Shown here piece after piece: positions 30,494-40,134 of a DNA stretch of 64,000 nucleotides. A program made the position numbers and the translations under genes. Under the pieces are notes generated by a model. It searched no databases. It saw only the letters and a list, made by a program, of their open reading frames with translations, and was not told the origin of the DNA. The stretch spans positions 812,501 through 876,500 of the forward strand of contig NZ_JAOSLC020000002.1 of assembly GCF_026191475.2 (NCBI RefSeq). The letters are read 5' to 3'. Every line of letters begins with the position of its first letter. Positions within the stretch are counted from its first letter, which is position 1. This DNA is from Polaribacter ponticola (GTDB taxonomy: Bacteria > Bacteroidota > Bacteroidia > Flavobacteriales > Flavobacteriaceae).

Positions 30494-31537
30494 ATGAAAA
30501 ATAAGTTTTTAATAATTGGGATTGTAATTATTATAAGTCTTTTGGTTTTAATGTCTTTACAGCTTTTTGTTCAGCCAAAGATCGTTGAAGGAAATCATAT
30601 AGAATTAAAAGATACATTTACACATCATACCAATGAGGTTTGGGAAGTAAAATTTAGTCCAAACGATTCTTTAATGATAAGTGGCGGAATTGAACCAAAC
30701 GCTAAAATTTGGTCTAGAGTTACAGGTGAAGTTCTACATCAATTACCTCACGAAATAGGAACTCCTGCCGTAGATTTTAGTTCAACAGGAAAAGTAGTAG
30801 CAACAGGTGCATATGATGGAAACGTTAGAATTTGGGACGTTAAAACAGGAGTTTTATTAAAAAAGTTAACCAGAAATGAAGGCACAATTTGGTCTGTAAA
30901 TTTTAGTCCCGATGGAAAGTTAATTGCTGCTGGTGGAAATGATGATAAAGTTTCTATCTGGAATGTAAATACAGGGAAACTGATTTATGAATTTAACGAT
31001 TCTCAGGAAAATATTTGGGAAGTTGTTTTTAATCCAACAGGAGAATTATTATTATCATCTGGAAGTGATAATGCAATTAGAGTTTACGATGTACATTCTG
31101 GAAAATTGCTTCAAACGATTTTAGGACATTCTATGGTGCCATTGTCAATGAGTTTTAGTCCAAACGGAAAATTATTAGCAAGTGCAGGAGATGACAAAAC
31201 AGTTAAAATTTGGGATACTTCTAATTGGAAATTACTACATACTTTAAAAGGAGATAATCAGGCAATTCATTCGGTTTTGTTTGTTGATAATGAGAGAGTA
31301 ATAGCAGGCGGAACAGACAAATCGATGATTGGAGAATTGTTAGAATATCATTTCAAATTTAATGGTATTGTAAAACCAATTGTAGCAACTTTATGGGATG
31401 TTAAAAATGAAAAAATTCTACAAACTATTTCTAATCATACGAATGATATTGGTTTAGGAATGGACATCAGTTCTGACGGAAAACTAATAGCAACTCCGAG
31501 TAAAGACAAAACTGTTAAAATTTGGAATATTAAATAA
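30494..31537 (+). CDS. Membrane-anchored WD40 repeat protein
   Basis: A 347-residue protein: N-terminal anchor (FLIIGIVIIISLLVLMSLQLFV), then about seven WD40 blades (for example NEVWEVKFSPNDSLMISGG..AKIWSRVTGE, GTIWSVNFSPDGKLIAAGGNDDKVSIWNVNTGK, ...KDKTVKIWNIK at the end). The propeller would lie on the outer face of the inner membrane and serve as a protein-binding platform. It follows the S41-TPR gene with no gap, so the two may act together. The partner is unknown. Confidence 0.88.
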   Translation: MKNKFLIIGIVIIISLLVLMSLQLFVQPKIVEGNHIELKDTFTHHTNEVWEVKFSPNDSLMISGGIEPNAKIWSRVTGEVLHQLPHEIGTPAVDFSSTGKVVATGAYDGNVRIWDVKTGVLLKKLTRNEGTIWSVNFSPDGKLIAAGGNDDKVSIWNVNTGKLIYEFNDSQENIWEVVFNPTGELLLSSGSDNAIRVYDVHSGKLLQTILGHSMVPLSMSFSPNGKLLASAGDDKTVKIWDTSNWKLLHTLKGDNQAIHSVLFVDNERVIAGGTDKSMIGELLEYHFKFNGIVKPIVATLWDVKNEKILQTISNHTNDIGLGMDISSDGKLIATPSKDKTVKIWNIK

Positions 31538-31657
31538 TTACCTGTTTAATTCTTACTAAATAACTATCTATAGACTTTTAACAGTTCTTTATCTAAGTTT
31601 ATGAGCATGCATGTGTTTTTTAATTCATATTTGCACAACAAATTAAATTATAAATTG

Positions 31658-32895
31658 ATGATTAAAAAAATTGCTCTCAACTTATTTTTTTAAGTTATGT
31701 TGTGTCAATAAATGCGCAAACAAAAGGAGCTCCAGTTACAATTGGTGACAACTATGTAATTAATTCTAAAGTATTAAATCAAGAAAGAGAAATTCAGGTT
31801 CATTTACCTAGTAATTATAAAGATTCAATAACAAAACAATACCCCGTTTTATATGTAGTTGACGGTCAAGATTACTTTAACCCAGCAGTATCTTTTCAAC
31901 AAATGATTGCTAAAAGAGGCATTGTTCCTCAGATGATAATTATAGGTATAAAAACAGATATTGTTAAAAGAAGAATTTTATTTGATAAAAACAAAGGAGC
32001 AACAAATTTTATAAATTTCTTAGAGAATGAGTTAATTCCATTTATCGATAAGAACTACAGAACAAGTAAAGAAAAAGAGCGTTTGTTTTTTGGGTGGGAA
32101 ATGGCTGGTGGAATAGGAATAGAAACTATTGCTGAAAAACCAAGCTTATTTAGTGGTTATATTATTCCTAGTGCCACAAATATTAGAGGATCAAGAGTTG
32201 ATTCTGTTGAAAAATACCTTAAAAACCTAAAGAAAGCAAAAACTCCATTTTTATTGATGACGTCAGCACCAGATGAAAGTTGGTTAAATGATAATCAAAA
32301 ACTACAAGGATTCTTTAATAAGGAAACTTATCATAATTTAAACTGGAGGTTTTCAATTTTAAACAGAGAAAAACATCATACAACTCCTTTTAAGACGATT
32401 AACGAAGGAATCATTGATTATTTTCATAATTACACACCTGTTACTTTTAGAACTTTAAAAGAGTATGAAAATTTTGGTGGCGTAGAAGGATTAAAATCAT
32501 TTTATAAAAAAAGAGGAGAACGTTTTGGTATTTCGACAGACATTGATGAAGTTTCTAAAATGTTTATACTTTACAATGCAGTTGTAGAAAACAATTACGA
32601 AAGATTTATTTATTACGAAAAAGCTTTTGAAGGACATATTGAAAAAAGCTTGAATGCCAGTTGGTTTCACAGATATGGAGGTTTTTACCTAAAGCATAAA
32701 AACTTGAAAGAAGCATTATATGTATACAAATATGGACTTCAAAAACTTGGCGATTCAAAACTATTATATAGAGGTTTAGGGGATGTGTATTCTAGAATGA
32801 ATAAAAAAAGCAAAGCGAAAAAAGCCTACAAAAAAGCACTGAAGATAGATCCAAAATATAAACAAGCTATAGAAGGGTTGAATAGATTACAGTAA
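31658..32895 (+). CDS. Alpha/beta-hydrolase-TPR protein lacking the nucleophile, copy 1 (frameshifted)
   Basis: It begins at 31658 (MIKKIALNLFFLSYVVSINAQ) once one T is added to the T7 run at 31685-31691, giving a signal peptide and 412 residues. The first 230 are an esterase-D/enterochelin-esterase-like fold (NSKVLNQEREIQVHLPSNYKD, PVLYVVDGQDYF, PFIDKNYRT), but the elbow GxSxG reads GWEMAG (32092-32109): Glu replaces the catalytic Ser. The His region (NREKHHTTPFKTINEGI) remains. The C-terminus has TPR-like repeats (LKEALYVYKYGLQKLGDSKL, SKAKKAYKKALKIDPKYKQA). Probably a secreted pseudo-hydrolase with a binding role. Confidence 0.82.
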
Positions 32896-32977
32896 TTGAT
32901 TTATAGCTTTGTCTATTGTTATCGGATTTCAATATGCTGTAAATAACTGTAAGTCGAAATTATAGAATAATATTAAA

Positions 32978-34108
32978 ATGCAAAAAAAACAAATAATTCT
33001 AAGCATACTTTTTTTAAGCCTGTTTCTTTCTATTACTGCGCAAGTAAAAGAAGCCGGAAATATTATTATAGGTAAAAAGTTTACAATTCAATCTAAAATA
33101 TTGAATACAACGAATGATATTCAAGTTTACCTACCAAATAGTTACTCAACTTCTAAAGAAAAATACCCCGTTTTATATCTTCTAGACGGACAACGATTTT
33201 TTACAAATGCGGTTGCCATACAAAAATCATTGAGAAGCCCAATTGCGCTTCCAGAAATGATCGTTGTAGGTATTAACAGTAAAAGAACTACAAGAAGACC
33301 TTTGTTTGGTGATAGAAAAAAGTATACTTCTTTCTTAAAAAATGATATAATTCAATTTATCGATTCAAACTATAGAACCAATAAAGAACGTGTTATTTTT
33401 GGGTGGGAAGCAGCAGCGTATTATATAAGCAAAATGATATTGCAAGAGCAAAACTTATTTTCTGGTGCAATAGTTTCTGATGGTGGATTAGCTTCGGAAA
33501 AAATTATCAAAGAATTTCAATCTGATAAAGAGATTTATCTATACATAGCCAACTCTAAAAAGGATATTTATTACGTAAAATCAACAGAAAAATTTAGTGA
33601 GAGGCTAAAACAAATCAATCCTAAAAATTTACGTTGGAAATACGAATTATTTAATGATGAAGTTCATCAATCATTACCACAATTATCTCTTTACAAAGGA
33701 CTTAGATATTACTATCATAATTATGACGCATTAGTTTTTGAAAACATTTCTGCTTATGAAAAAGCTGGAGGAATTACCTATTTAAAATCGTTTTATAAAG
33801 AAAGAGCAAAACGTTTTGGTGGAGATGAAAAAATTGCTGAGAGTACAAAAAACTCTTTAATTTGGTTAGCAAGAGATCATGATAACTTTAAATATTTCAG
33901 TTTTTTTATGGAAGAATTTAAAGACGTTTTAAAAACCAAAAGATATGCATCTGCATCTTGGCAATATAGATTAGGGCAATTTTATTTAAAACATAAAAAT
34001 TATAAGAATGCCATTAAGTTTTTTGAAGCTGGACTTTCAAAATACCCAAATACTAATTTTGAAATACGAATGAAAAAAGGATTAAAAGAAGCAAAAAGTA
34101 AAATATAA
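32978..34108 (+). CDS. Alpha/beta-hydrolase-TPR protein lacking the nucleophile, copy 2
   Basis: An intact 376-residue paralogue. Signal peptide MQKKQIILSILFLSLFLSIT, then the esterase-like domain (NSYSTSKEKYPVLYLLDGQRFF, IQFIDSNYRTNKERVIF) with the elbow altered to GWEAA (33401-33415), Glu in place of Ser, and His in NDEVHQSLPQL. A helical linker (AYEKAGGITYLKSFYKERAKRFGG) shared by all three copies precedes one C-terminal TPR (YKNAIKFFEAGLSKYPNTN). As this copy has no frameshift, loss of the serine is not a reading-frame artefact. Its stop overlaps the start of copy 3 (TAATG). Confidence 0.88.
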   Translation: MQKKQIILSILFLSLFLSITAQVKEAGNIIIGKKFTIQSKILNTTNDIQVYLPNSYSTSKEKYPVLYLLDGQRFFTNAVAIQKSLRSPIALPEMIVVGINSKRTTRRPLFGDRKKYTSFLKNDIIQFIDSNYRTNKERVIFGWEAAAYYISKMILQEQNLFSGAIVSDGGLASEKIIKEFQSDKEIYLYIANSKKDIYYVKSTEKFSERLKQINPKNLRWKYELFNDEVHQSLPQLSLYKGLRYYYHNYDALVFENISAYEKAGGITYLKSFYKERAKRFGGDEKIAESTKNSLIWLARDHDNFKYFSFFMEEFKDVLKTKRYASASWQYRLGQFYLKHKNYKNAIKFFEAGLSKYPNTNFEIRMKKGLKEAKSKI

Positions 34109-35239
34109 TGAAGCAAAAAACAGTCATTTTCATATTCTTTTTTTGCATCTCAATTCAGTTATTTTTCGCAGAATAAAGCTTCTAATTTTGTTGTTGGAGA
34201 AACAATTAATTTAAGTTCACAAATCTTAAATCAAGAAAGAGAAATACAAATTTATTTACCAGAAGGTTACAAAACATCTAAAGAAAAATGCCCAGTGATT
34301 TATGTTTTTGATAGTCAGAAGTATTTTTTAAATGCGATTGCTTATCAACAAAACTTAAGGTTTCAAAAAGAAACACCTGGATTTATAGTTGTAGGAATTA
34401 AAACTAACAACGCCGAAAGAAGAAAAATATACAATTCAGAATCTACAAAATTTAGCAATTATTTAGAGAAAGAGTTAATTCCGTTTATCGATTCAAAATA
34501 TAGAACATTACCAACTGAACGTGTCTTTTTTGGTTGGCAAAGAGCTGCTGCTTTTGGTATAGAAATACTGGCTTCTAAACCAAATTTATTTAAAGGATAC
34601 TTTATAGCAAGTCCAACTTTTTTAACAGCTAAACGAGTTGCTAATATTGAAAACCTTTTAGACAGATCTTCTAAATTAGACAATTACCTATATTTTACAC
34701 TTGGAGATGTTGAAGCATGGTCTTTAGACAATACAAATGCATTGGCTGAAATATTAAAAAAGAAAGCGAACAAAAAAATGAATTGGAAATACGAGTTATT
34801 TACTAATGAAAACCATTATTCAACAACTATTGTAACAATGAATAATGGACTGAAAACCTTTTTTAAAGATTATGCGCCTATAAGATATTATAGTTTAAAA
34901 AATTATACAAAAGATGGTGGCATTGAAGGATTAAAGCAATTATTTAAATCAAGAGGAAAACGTTATCAAATCTCAACAAGCATTCATGAAAATACAAAAA
35001 GATATTTATTCTTATTAGCAGTTAAAGAAAATGATTTCAAAATATTTACTGAATTAGATACTGCCTTTCCAGGCTTTCTAACTTCATTTTCTAGAGATAA
35101 TATGCTTGAACGATTTGGTCAATTTTATGTAAAACATAAAGCATATAAAAAAGCGATTGACTATTATAAAACAGGTATTCAAAAATTTCCTTCATCAAAA
35201 ATATTAAAAGAAAAACTAAAAGAAATTCAAGGTTTTTAG
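34108..35239 (+). CDS. Alpha/beta-hydrolase-TPR protein lacking the nucleophile, copy 3 (frameshifted)
   Basis: It starts at 34108, overlapping the stop of copy 2, with a signal peptide MKQKTVIFIFFFCISIQLFS. The T5 run at 34162-34166 is one base too long; corrected, the protein has 376 residues, the same as copy 2. The domain order is the same: esterase-like fold (REIQIYLPEGYKTSKEKCPVIYVFDSQKYF), elbow GWQRA (34532-34546) with Gln in place of Ser, His in NENHYSTTIV, the shared linker (YTKDGGIEGLKQLFKSRGKRYQ) and a terminal TPR (YKKAIDYYKTGIQKFPSS). Convergent with the regulator at 35266. Confidence 0.82.
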
Positions 35240-35265
35240 TTTGTTCTAAATAAAAAGAAATCTAA

Positions 35266-35970
35266 TTAAGAATTCAAAAGCTCATTTACACGGCTTTTAT
35301 AGGTTTGTCCAATAGAAATTTTATGCTCATTTATTAAAATACGATTCCCTTCAATAAACTTAATTTTATCAATAGCAACAATAAAAGATTTATGAACTCT
35401 TAAGAAGTTTCCATCCGTTAAAATAGCTTCATAATGTGATATTTTTTCGTGACTTACAATCATTTCATCATTTAAAAACAGCTTAGTGTAATTTCCGTAA
35501 GCTTCGATGTACAATAAATCATTTAAGTCTATTTGATGGTGCTTTTTATCTCCTTTTACAAAAAACCTAGTTGAGGTTTCTTCTGAATTTGAAACCTCTT
35601 TTATAATTGTTTTTGAAGATTCTTTTTCTGAAACTTTGTTTACTGCTTTTACTAAACGATTAAAACTAAATGGTTTTAAAATATAATCTACAACATTTAA
35701 TTCAAAACCTTCTAAAGCGTGTTCTTTATAGGCTGTGGTAATAATTGTTTTTGGCGGATTGGTTAATGTTTTTAAAAAATCTAGACCTCGTAATTTTGGC
35801 ATATTGATGTCTAAAAACATAAAATCGATTGTGTTTTCATTTAAAAATTGCATAGCTTCCATAGCGTTGTAGCAATTTTTTTCTAATTGAACGTGTGGTA
35901 ACATATTACAGAACTCTTCAATAATTTCGTGCGCTAAAGGCTCATCATCTATAATTATATATTTAAGCAT
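35266..35970 (-). CDS. LytTR response regulator, pair 2
   Basis: A 234-residue receiver plus LytTR protein: IIDDEP, phospho-acceptor D54 in FLDINMP, TTAYKEHALEGFE, K in YILKPF, then the LytTR domain (RFFVKGDKKHHQIDLNDLLYIEAYGNYTKLFL...RVHKSFIVAIDKI). Co-translated with its kinase (8-base overlap). It is very like the regulators at 27226 and 59995. Divergently placed with the serine hydrolase and ABC/M1 genes beyond the kinase. Confidence 0.95.
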   Translation of the reverse strand: MLKYIIIDDEPLAHEIIEEFCNMLPHVQLEKNCYNAMEAMQFLNENTIDFMFLDINMPKLRGLDFLKTLTNPPKTIITTAYKEHALEGFELNVVDYILKPFSFNRLVKAVNKVSEKESSKTIIKEVSNSEETSTRFFVKGDKKHHQIDLNDLLYIEAYGNYTKLFLNDEMIVSHEKISHYEAILTDGNFLRVHKSFIVAIDKIKFIEGNRILINEHKISIGQTYKSRVNELLNS

Positions 35971-37089
35971 TTTTTGAAATTTTTAACGTTGTTTTATAGA
36001 TGTTTTGTGTAATGTTCGTTTTTATCTCGTGGTTGTTTTTATATAATAAAGATAATCTTTTCTTTAGGTTTTTTAAGCCAATTCCGCTTAACTCACTTTT
36101 TTCTTTAGCATCAAAATTGTTTTCTATATCAAAATAAATAGCATTGTCTTTTTCATACAAATTTATGTGAATATAAGCGTTTTCTGAAAGCGAATCGATA
36201 CCGTGTTTAAAAGCATTTTCTAAAAGATTTATATATAATAATGGTGCAATAGTTAAATTGGTATCTATTGTGTGATTAAATATAATTTCTACTGATTTTT
36301 TATAACGTATTTTGTGTAATTCTATATAGTTTTTTAAATATTCAATTTCATCAGCAATTTTCACCTTCTCTTTTTCACCTTCATAAATAGTATAACGCAT
36401 CATATCCGATAATTTTAAAATAACCTCTGGCGCTTGCTTAGAGTTTTTAATGGTTAAAGCGTATAAATTATTGAGTGTGTTGAAGAAAAAATGCGGATTT
36501 ATTTGCGCTCTTAACAAAGACAATTCAGCATTCGACTTTTCAGCTTTTAAGTTTTGTAACCATTTCCATTGTTCAAAAAGCCATAAGGCGAATAAGATAG
36601 GTATTGATATAAAGAAAACGGCAAAAGGAATTTTTTTGATTTCTAAGTAGGATTCTAAATCACCAGAAAAAAGCCTTAAATAGATGAAATAAATGAATAA
36701 TGGAACATAAAAAACAGCGATTAACTTCCAATATTTTTAAAAAATTTGGGAGAAAGTAAATAAGCGGTTCCAACCCAAAAACCAATCAATAAAATAAAAG
36801 TAATTGGGTTATCTGGTAGTTGCATAAAAGTATCAATCGCTAATGCTACAAAAAATAAGACAAATAAAACTAGTACACTAAGTGCTGTTTTCTTATTTCT
36901 TTTTAAATACTTGTAATTATGTATAGGCAAAGCAATTACCAATCCCCAAATAAAGGCAAAAATGTATATACCAGATGCTTCTTTATCTGGTATAATAATT
37001 AACCCTAAATAGTCTAATAAATAGAATATTGGTATAATAATAGAAAATCCAAAAATAAAGGCTTTGTACTTTTTTAAAAACTGAATCAT
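35963..37089 (-). CDS. LytS-type sensor histidine kinase, pair 2 (frameshifted)
   Basis: Reconstructed length 375 residues: N-terminal membrane part with at least five hydrophobic segments (YKAFIFGFSIIIPIFYLLDYL, ..FILLIGFWVGTAYLL), then RAQINPHFFFNTLNNLYAL with the phospho-acceptor His, LLENAFKHGI and GIGLKNLKKRLSL. The 5-base run at 36734-36738 is one base short; restored reading is KFFKKYWKLIAVFYVPLFIY. It shares its 209-base upstream region with the divergent serine hydrolase at 37299. Confidence 0.87.
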
Positions 37090-37263
37090 AGGTCAAAATT
37101 ACTATTGTTAAAGCGTTTACACAACAAAATTGATATACACTATTCATTTTATGTCCAACTAGACACTTTTTTAGTCATACACGATTCAGTGTGTTTTTTT
37201 GACCATATAACTTCATAAATACTATGTATAACATATAAGTTTTAAAGTGTTTTATATCTCATT

Positions 37264-37271
37264 TATGTTTG
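37264..37271 (+). promoter_or_regulatory. Candidate -7 promoter element before the serine hydrolase gene
   Basis: TATGTTTG fits TAnnTTTG, 27 bases before the ATG at 37299. There is no spaced -33 TTG. The divergent region also holds AGACACT (37161-37167). Confidence 0.5.
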
Positions 37272-37298
37272 CCTCAAGTTAATCTTAAATCAATAAAA

Positions 37299-38975
37299 AT
37301 GAAAAATTTAAAAATATTATTACTTATGGCAATGAGCGTATTCTCAATGTATGCTCAAGATAAAATTCCACAACAATCTAAAATAGATGCCATTTTTTCT
37401 AAATGGAATAAACCAAACTCTCCTGGTGGTTCGGTAGGAGTTATTAAAGATGGTAAGTTAATTTTTACAAAAGGATACGGAATGGCAAACTTGGATTATA
37501 ATATTCCTAATGGACCAGAAACTGTATTTACTATAGCTTCAACCTCAAAACAATTTACAGCAGCGAGTATTATTTTGTTATCACAACAAGGAAAACTTTC
37601 TTTAGATGATAAGTTGAGTACATTTTTTCCTAAGTTTCCTTCGTATGCTAATGATATTACCATTCAAAATTTATTAAATCATACAAGTGGTATTAGAGAT
37701 TATATTATTCTTGCTAGACTTTCTGGTTTAGGGGCAAATGATAACTATACTGATAAAACGGTTGGTAAGTTATTAATGAATCAGCAAGAATTAAATTTTA
37801 ATCCAGGAGAAGAGTTTGTGTATAGTAATTCTGGTTATTGGTTGTTGGGTCAAATTGTCGAAAAAGTAAGTGGTGAAAGTTTGGCTGTTTTTGCAAAGAA
37901 AAATATTTTTGACCCTTTAGAAATGAAAAATTCTCGTTTTCATGATAATTTTGTTGAGGTTGTAAAAAACAGAGCAACTGGCTATAGATCAAATGGGAAA
38001 GATGGGTTTTACGAACACATGACCACGCTTAATATGGTTGGCGATGGTGGATTATTAACTACTATTAATGATCTTGCTAAATGGGATGCTTCATTTTATG
38101 ATACTTCAGTTTTTAATAAAGATTTTTGGAATCAAATGTTACAATTAGGAACTTTAAATAATGGAAAAAAAATACCCTATGCTTCTGGTTTAGCATTTAG
38201 GAACTATAAAGGATTAAAAGTAATTCACCATAGTGGATCTTTTGTTGGATATAGAACGCAGTTTATTCGATTCCCAAAAGCAAAGTTTTCTGTGATTGTT
38301 TTAGCCAACAGAACTGATACTGATCCGTCAAAATTGGCTTACCAAACTGCTGGTTTGTTTTTAAAGAATCAGTTCAAATCAAATAACACGATTAAAACAG
38401 AAAAACCTGCATCAAAAAAGAGCAACGAAAAAGCAGTATTTGTTACGTTATCAGAAAAAGAATTGAAGGTTTTTGAGGGAGATTATTGGGATAATAAAAG
38501 CAAATCTAGTCGTAAACTTGTTGTACGTGATGGTATGTTAAATTATGTAAGAAGCAATGGAAGAGCTACTAAAATGCGCCCAATTGCTAAAAATAAATTT
38601 CAAATGATTGGACCACGTGTACCTGTAATATTAACGGTTAACACTAAAGCGAAAAATTTTAGCATTAAACTTCCGAATGCAGCGCCAACAAAATTTGTTG
38701 CTTATCAACCAGAAACAATTTATAGTAAAGAAGATTTAAAAACATATGCTGGCGAATATTATAGTGTTGAATTAGACGTTGTTTATTCGCTAAAAATGAA
38801 AAAAAATAGTATTGTCCTCTTTGTAAAAGGTAATTCAGTTGGAGAAGTAACACCTATCAAAAAGAATTTATTAAACATAAACGGAAGACAAATGTTTGAG
38901 TTTAATAAAGAAAGAAATGAATTTAGATTGTCTATGTTAGGAAGAGTTAAAAATATAAAATTTGTAAAGAAATAG
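37299..38975 (+). CDS. Serine hydrolase (beta-lactamase/penicillin-binding-protein fold), copy A
   Basis: A 558-residue exported protein. I use the ATG at 37299, which begins the signal peptide MKNLKILLLMAMSVFSMYAQ. The catalytic motifs of the class C/esterase family are SxxK in ASTSKQFTAAS (near residue 72), YxN in YSNSGYWLLGQ and HSG in HHSGSFVGYRT. The C-terminal 180 residues form a beta-rich accessory region (two lipocalin-like repeats beginning LKVFEGDYW and LKTYAGEYY). Likely a periplasmic D-stereospecific peptidase or esterase. It precedes ABC/M1 module A and is followed by a terminator. Confidence 0.9.
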   Translation: MKNLKILLLMAMSVFSMYAQDKIPQQSKIDAIFSKWNKPNSPGGSVGVIKDGKLIFTKGYGMANLDYNIPNGPETVFTIASTSKQFTAASIILLSQQGKLSLDDKLSTFFPKFPSYANDITIQNLLNHTSGIRDYIILARLSGLGANDNYTDKTVGKLLMNQQELNFNPGEEFVYSNSGYWLLGQIVEKVSGESLAVFAKKNIFDPLEMKNSRFHDNFVEVVKNRATGYRSNGKDGFYEHMTTLNMVGDGGLLTTINDLAKWDASFYDTSVFNKDFWNQMLQLGTLNNGKKIPYASGLAFRNYKGLKVIHHSGSFVGYRTQFIRFPKAKFSVIVLANRTDTDPSKLAYQTAGLFLKNQFKSNNTIKTEKPASKKSNEKAVFVTLSEKELKVFEGDYWDNKSKSSRKLVVRDGMLNYVRSNGRATKMRPIAKNKFQMIGPRVPVILTVNTKAKNFSIKLPNAAPTKFVAYQPETIYSKEDLKTYAGEYYSVELDVVYSLKMKKNSIVLFVKGNSVGEVTPIKKNLLNINGRQMFEFNKERNEFRLSMLGRVKNIKFVKK

Positions 38976-39002
38976 AATTTTTAAAATACAATCTAGTTAC
39001 TT

Positions 39003-39026
39003 AAAAGTCCCTTAATTGGGACTTTT
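39003..39026 (+). terminator. Intrinsic terminator after serine hydrolase A
   Basis: Stem AAAAGTCCC (39003-39011) and GGGACTTTT (39018-39026) with a TTAATT loop. Confidence 0.85.
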
Positions 39027-39243
39027 ATTATTTCATAAACATATACAAAATAACTTAATCATCTTTTAAAGGTTAAAACTGACAAACAACGCTAAATTTT
39101 ATACAAACAAACCATTTTTTTAGTTGAATTTAAGATAGCTCAAAATTCAAGTTATCTGAATTGAAAAAAGCCTTGTTTATCATCTTTAATTTAAGAAAGA
39201 GTTATAATATTTCATATTTGTGTATAATTTAAAACATCAGACA

Positions 39244-40131
39244 ATGAATACTTTAAGAATAAATAACTTAACAAAAACATATCCTAATGGTGTGAAAGCA
39301 TTAAACGGAATTAGCTTAGAAATAACTAACGGAATGTTTGGTTTACTAGGGGCAAATGGTGCCGGAAAATCATCATTAATGAGAACTATTGCTACTTTGC
39401 AAGAACCTACTTCTGGAAGTATTTCATTTAATAATGTAAACATTATTGAAAAGCCAAATAACGTTAGAAAACATTTAGGATATTTACCGCAAGAATTTGG
39501 TGTGTATCCAAAAATATCAGCAGAAAAATTGCTAGATCATTTGGCTGTTTTAAAAGGAGTTTTAAATAAAAAAGAACGCAAAGAACAAGTTACAGCTTTA
39601 TTGCAGCAGGTAAATTTATATCAGCATCGTAAAAAATCGGTATTTACTTTTTCTGGCGGAATGCGTCAGCGTTTTGGTATTGCACAAGCTTTGTTAGGAA
39701 ATCCACAAATTATTATTGTAGATGAACCAACTGCTGGTTTAGACCCAGAAGAAAGCAATCGTTTTTTGAACTTATTAAGTGAAATTGGTGAAAATGTCAT
39801 CGTAATTCTTTCAACTCATATTGTTGAAGATGTAAGGAATTTATGTCCCAAAATGGCAATTTTATCAAACGGAGAAATTATTTCAGTTGGAAATCCAAAA
39901 GAGCTGGTAGCAAGTATTGATGGTAAAATTTGGACGAAAATCATTCCTAAAAAAGACATTACAATTTACAAAAAAGCATTTGACATTATCTCAACAAAAT
40001 TAGTTGCAGGAGAAACTCAAATTAGAGTTTTATCAGATCAAAAACCTGAAGAAGGTTTTGAGAAAATAAGACCGAATTTAGAAGATTTTTACTTTACAAC
40101 AGTATTTCAACAAGAATCAAAAAACCAATAA
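39244..40131 (+). CDS. ABC transporter ATP-binding protein, module A
   Basis: A 295-residue ATPase, started at 39244 (MNTLRINNLTKTYPNGVKAL). Walker A is GANGAGKSS (near residue 37), the signature is FSGGMRQRFGIAQAL, Walker B is IIIVDEPTAGLDPEE and the H-loop is ILSTHIVEDV. This subgroup drives ABC-2 exporters. Its stop is 3 bases before the permease/aminopeptidase start, so the two form one complex. It is closely related to the ATPase at 54547. Confidence 0.95.
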   Translation: MNTLRINNLTKTYPNGVKALNGISLEITNGMFGLLGANGAGKSSLMRTIATLQEPTSGSISFNNVNIIEKPNNVRKHLGYLPQEFGVYPKISAEKLLDHLAVLKGVLNKKERKEQVTALLQQVNLYQHRKKSVFTFSGGMRQRFGIAQALLGNPQIIIVDEPTAGLDPEESNRFLNLLSEIGENVIVILSTHIVEDVRNLCPKMAILSNGEIISVGNPKELVASIDGKIWTKIIPKKDITIYKKAFDIISTKLVAGETQIRVLSDQKPEEGFEKIRPNLEDFYFTTVFQQESKNQ

Positions 40132-40134
40132 GCT

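Noticed and set aside
30494..31537. WD40 protein as a core part of a defence or NACHT-type system
   Set aside because: It is a lone propeller with a membrane anchor; no NTPase, nuclease or protease of a defence type is attached or adjacent except the S41 peptidase.
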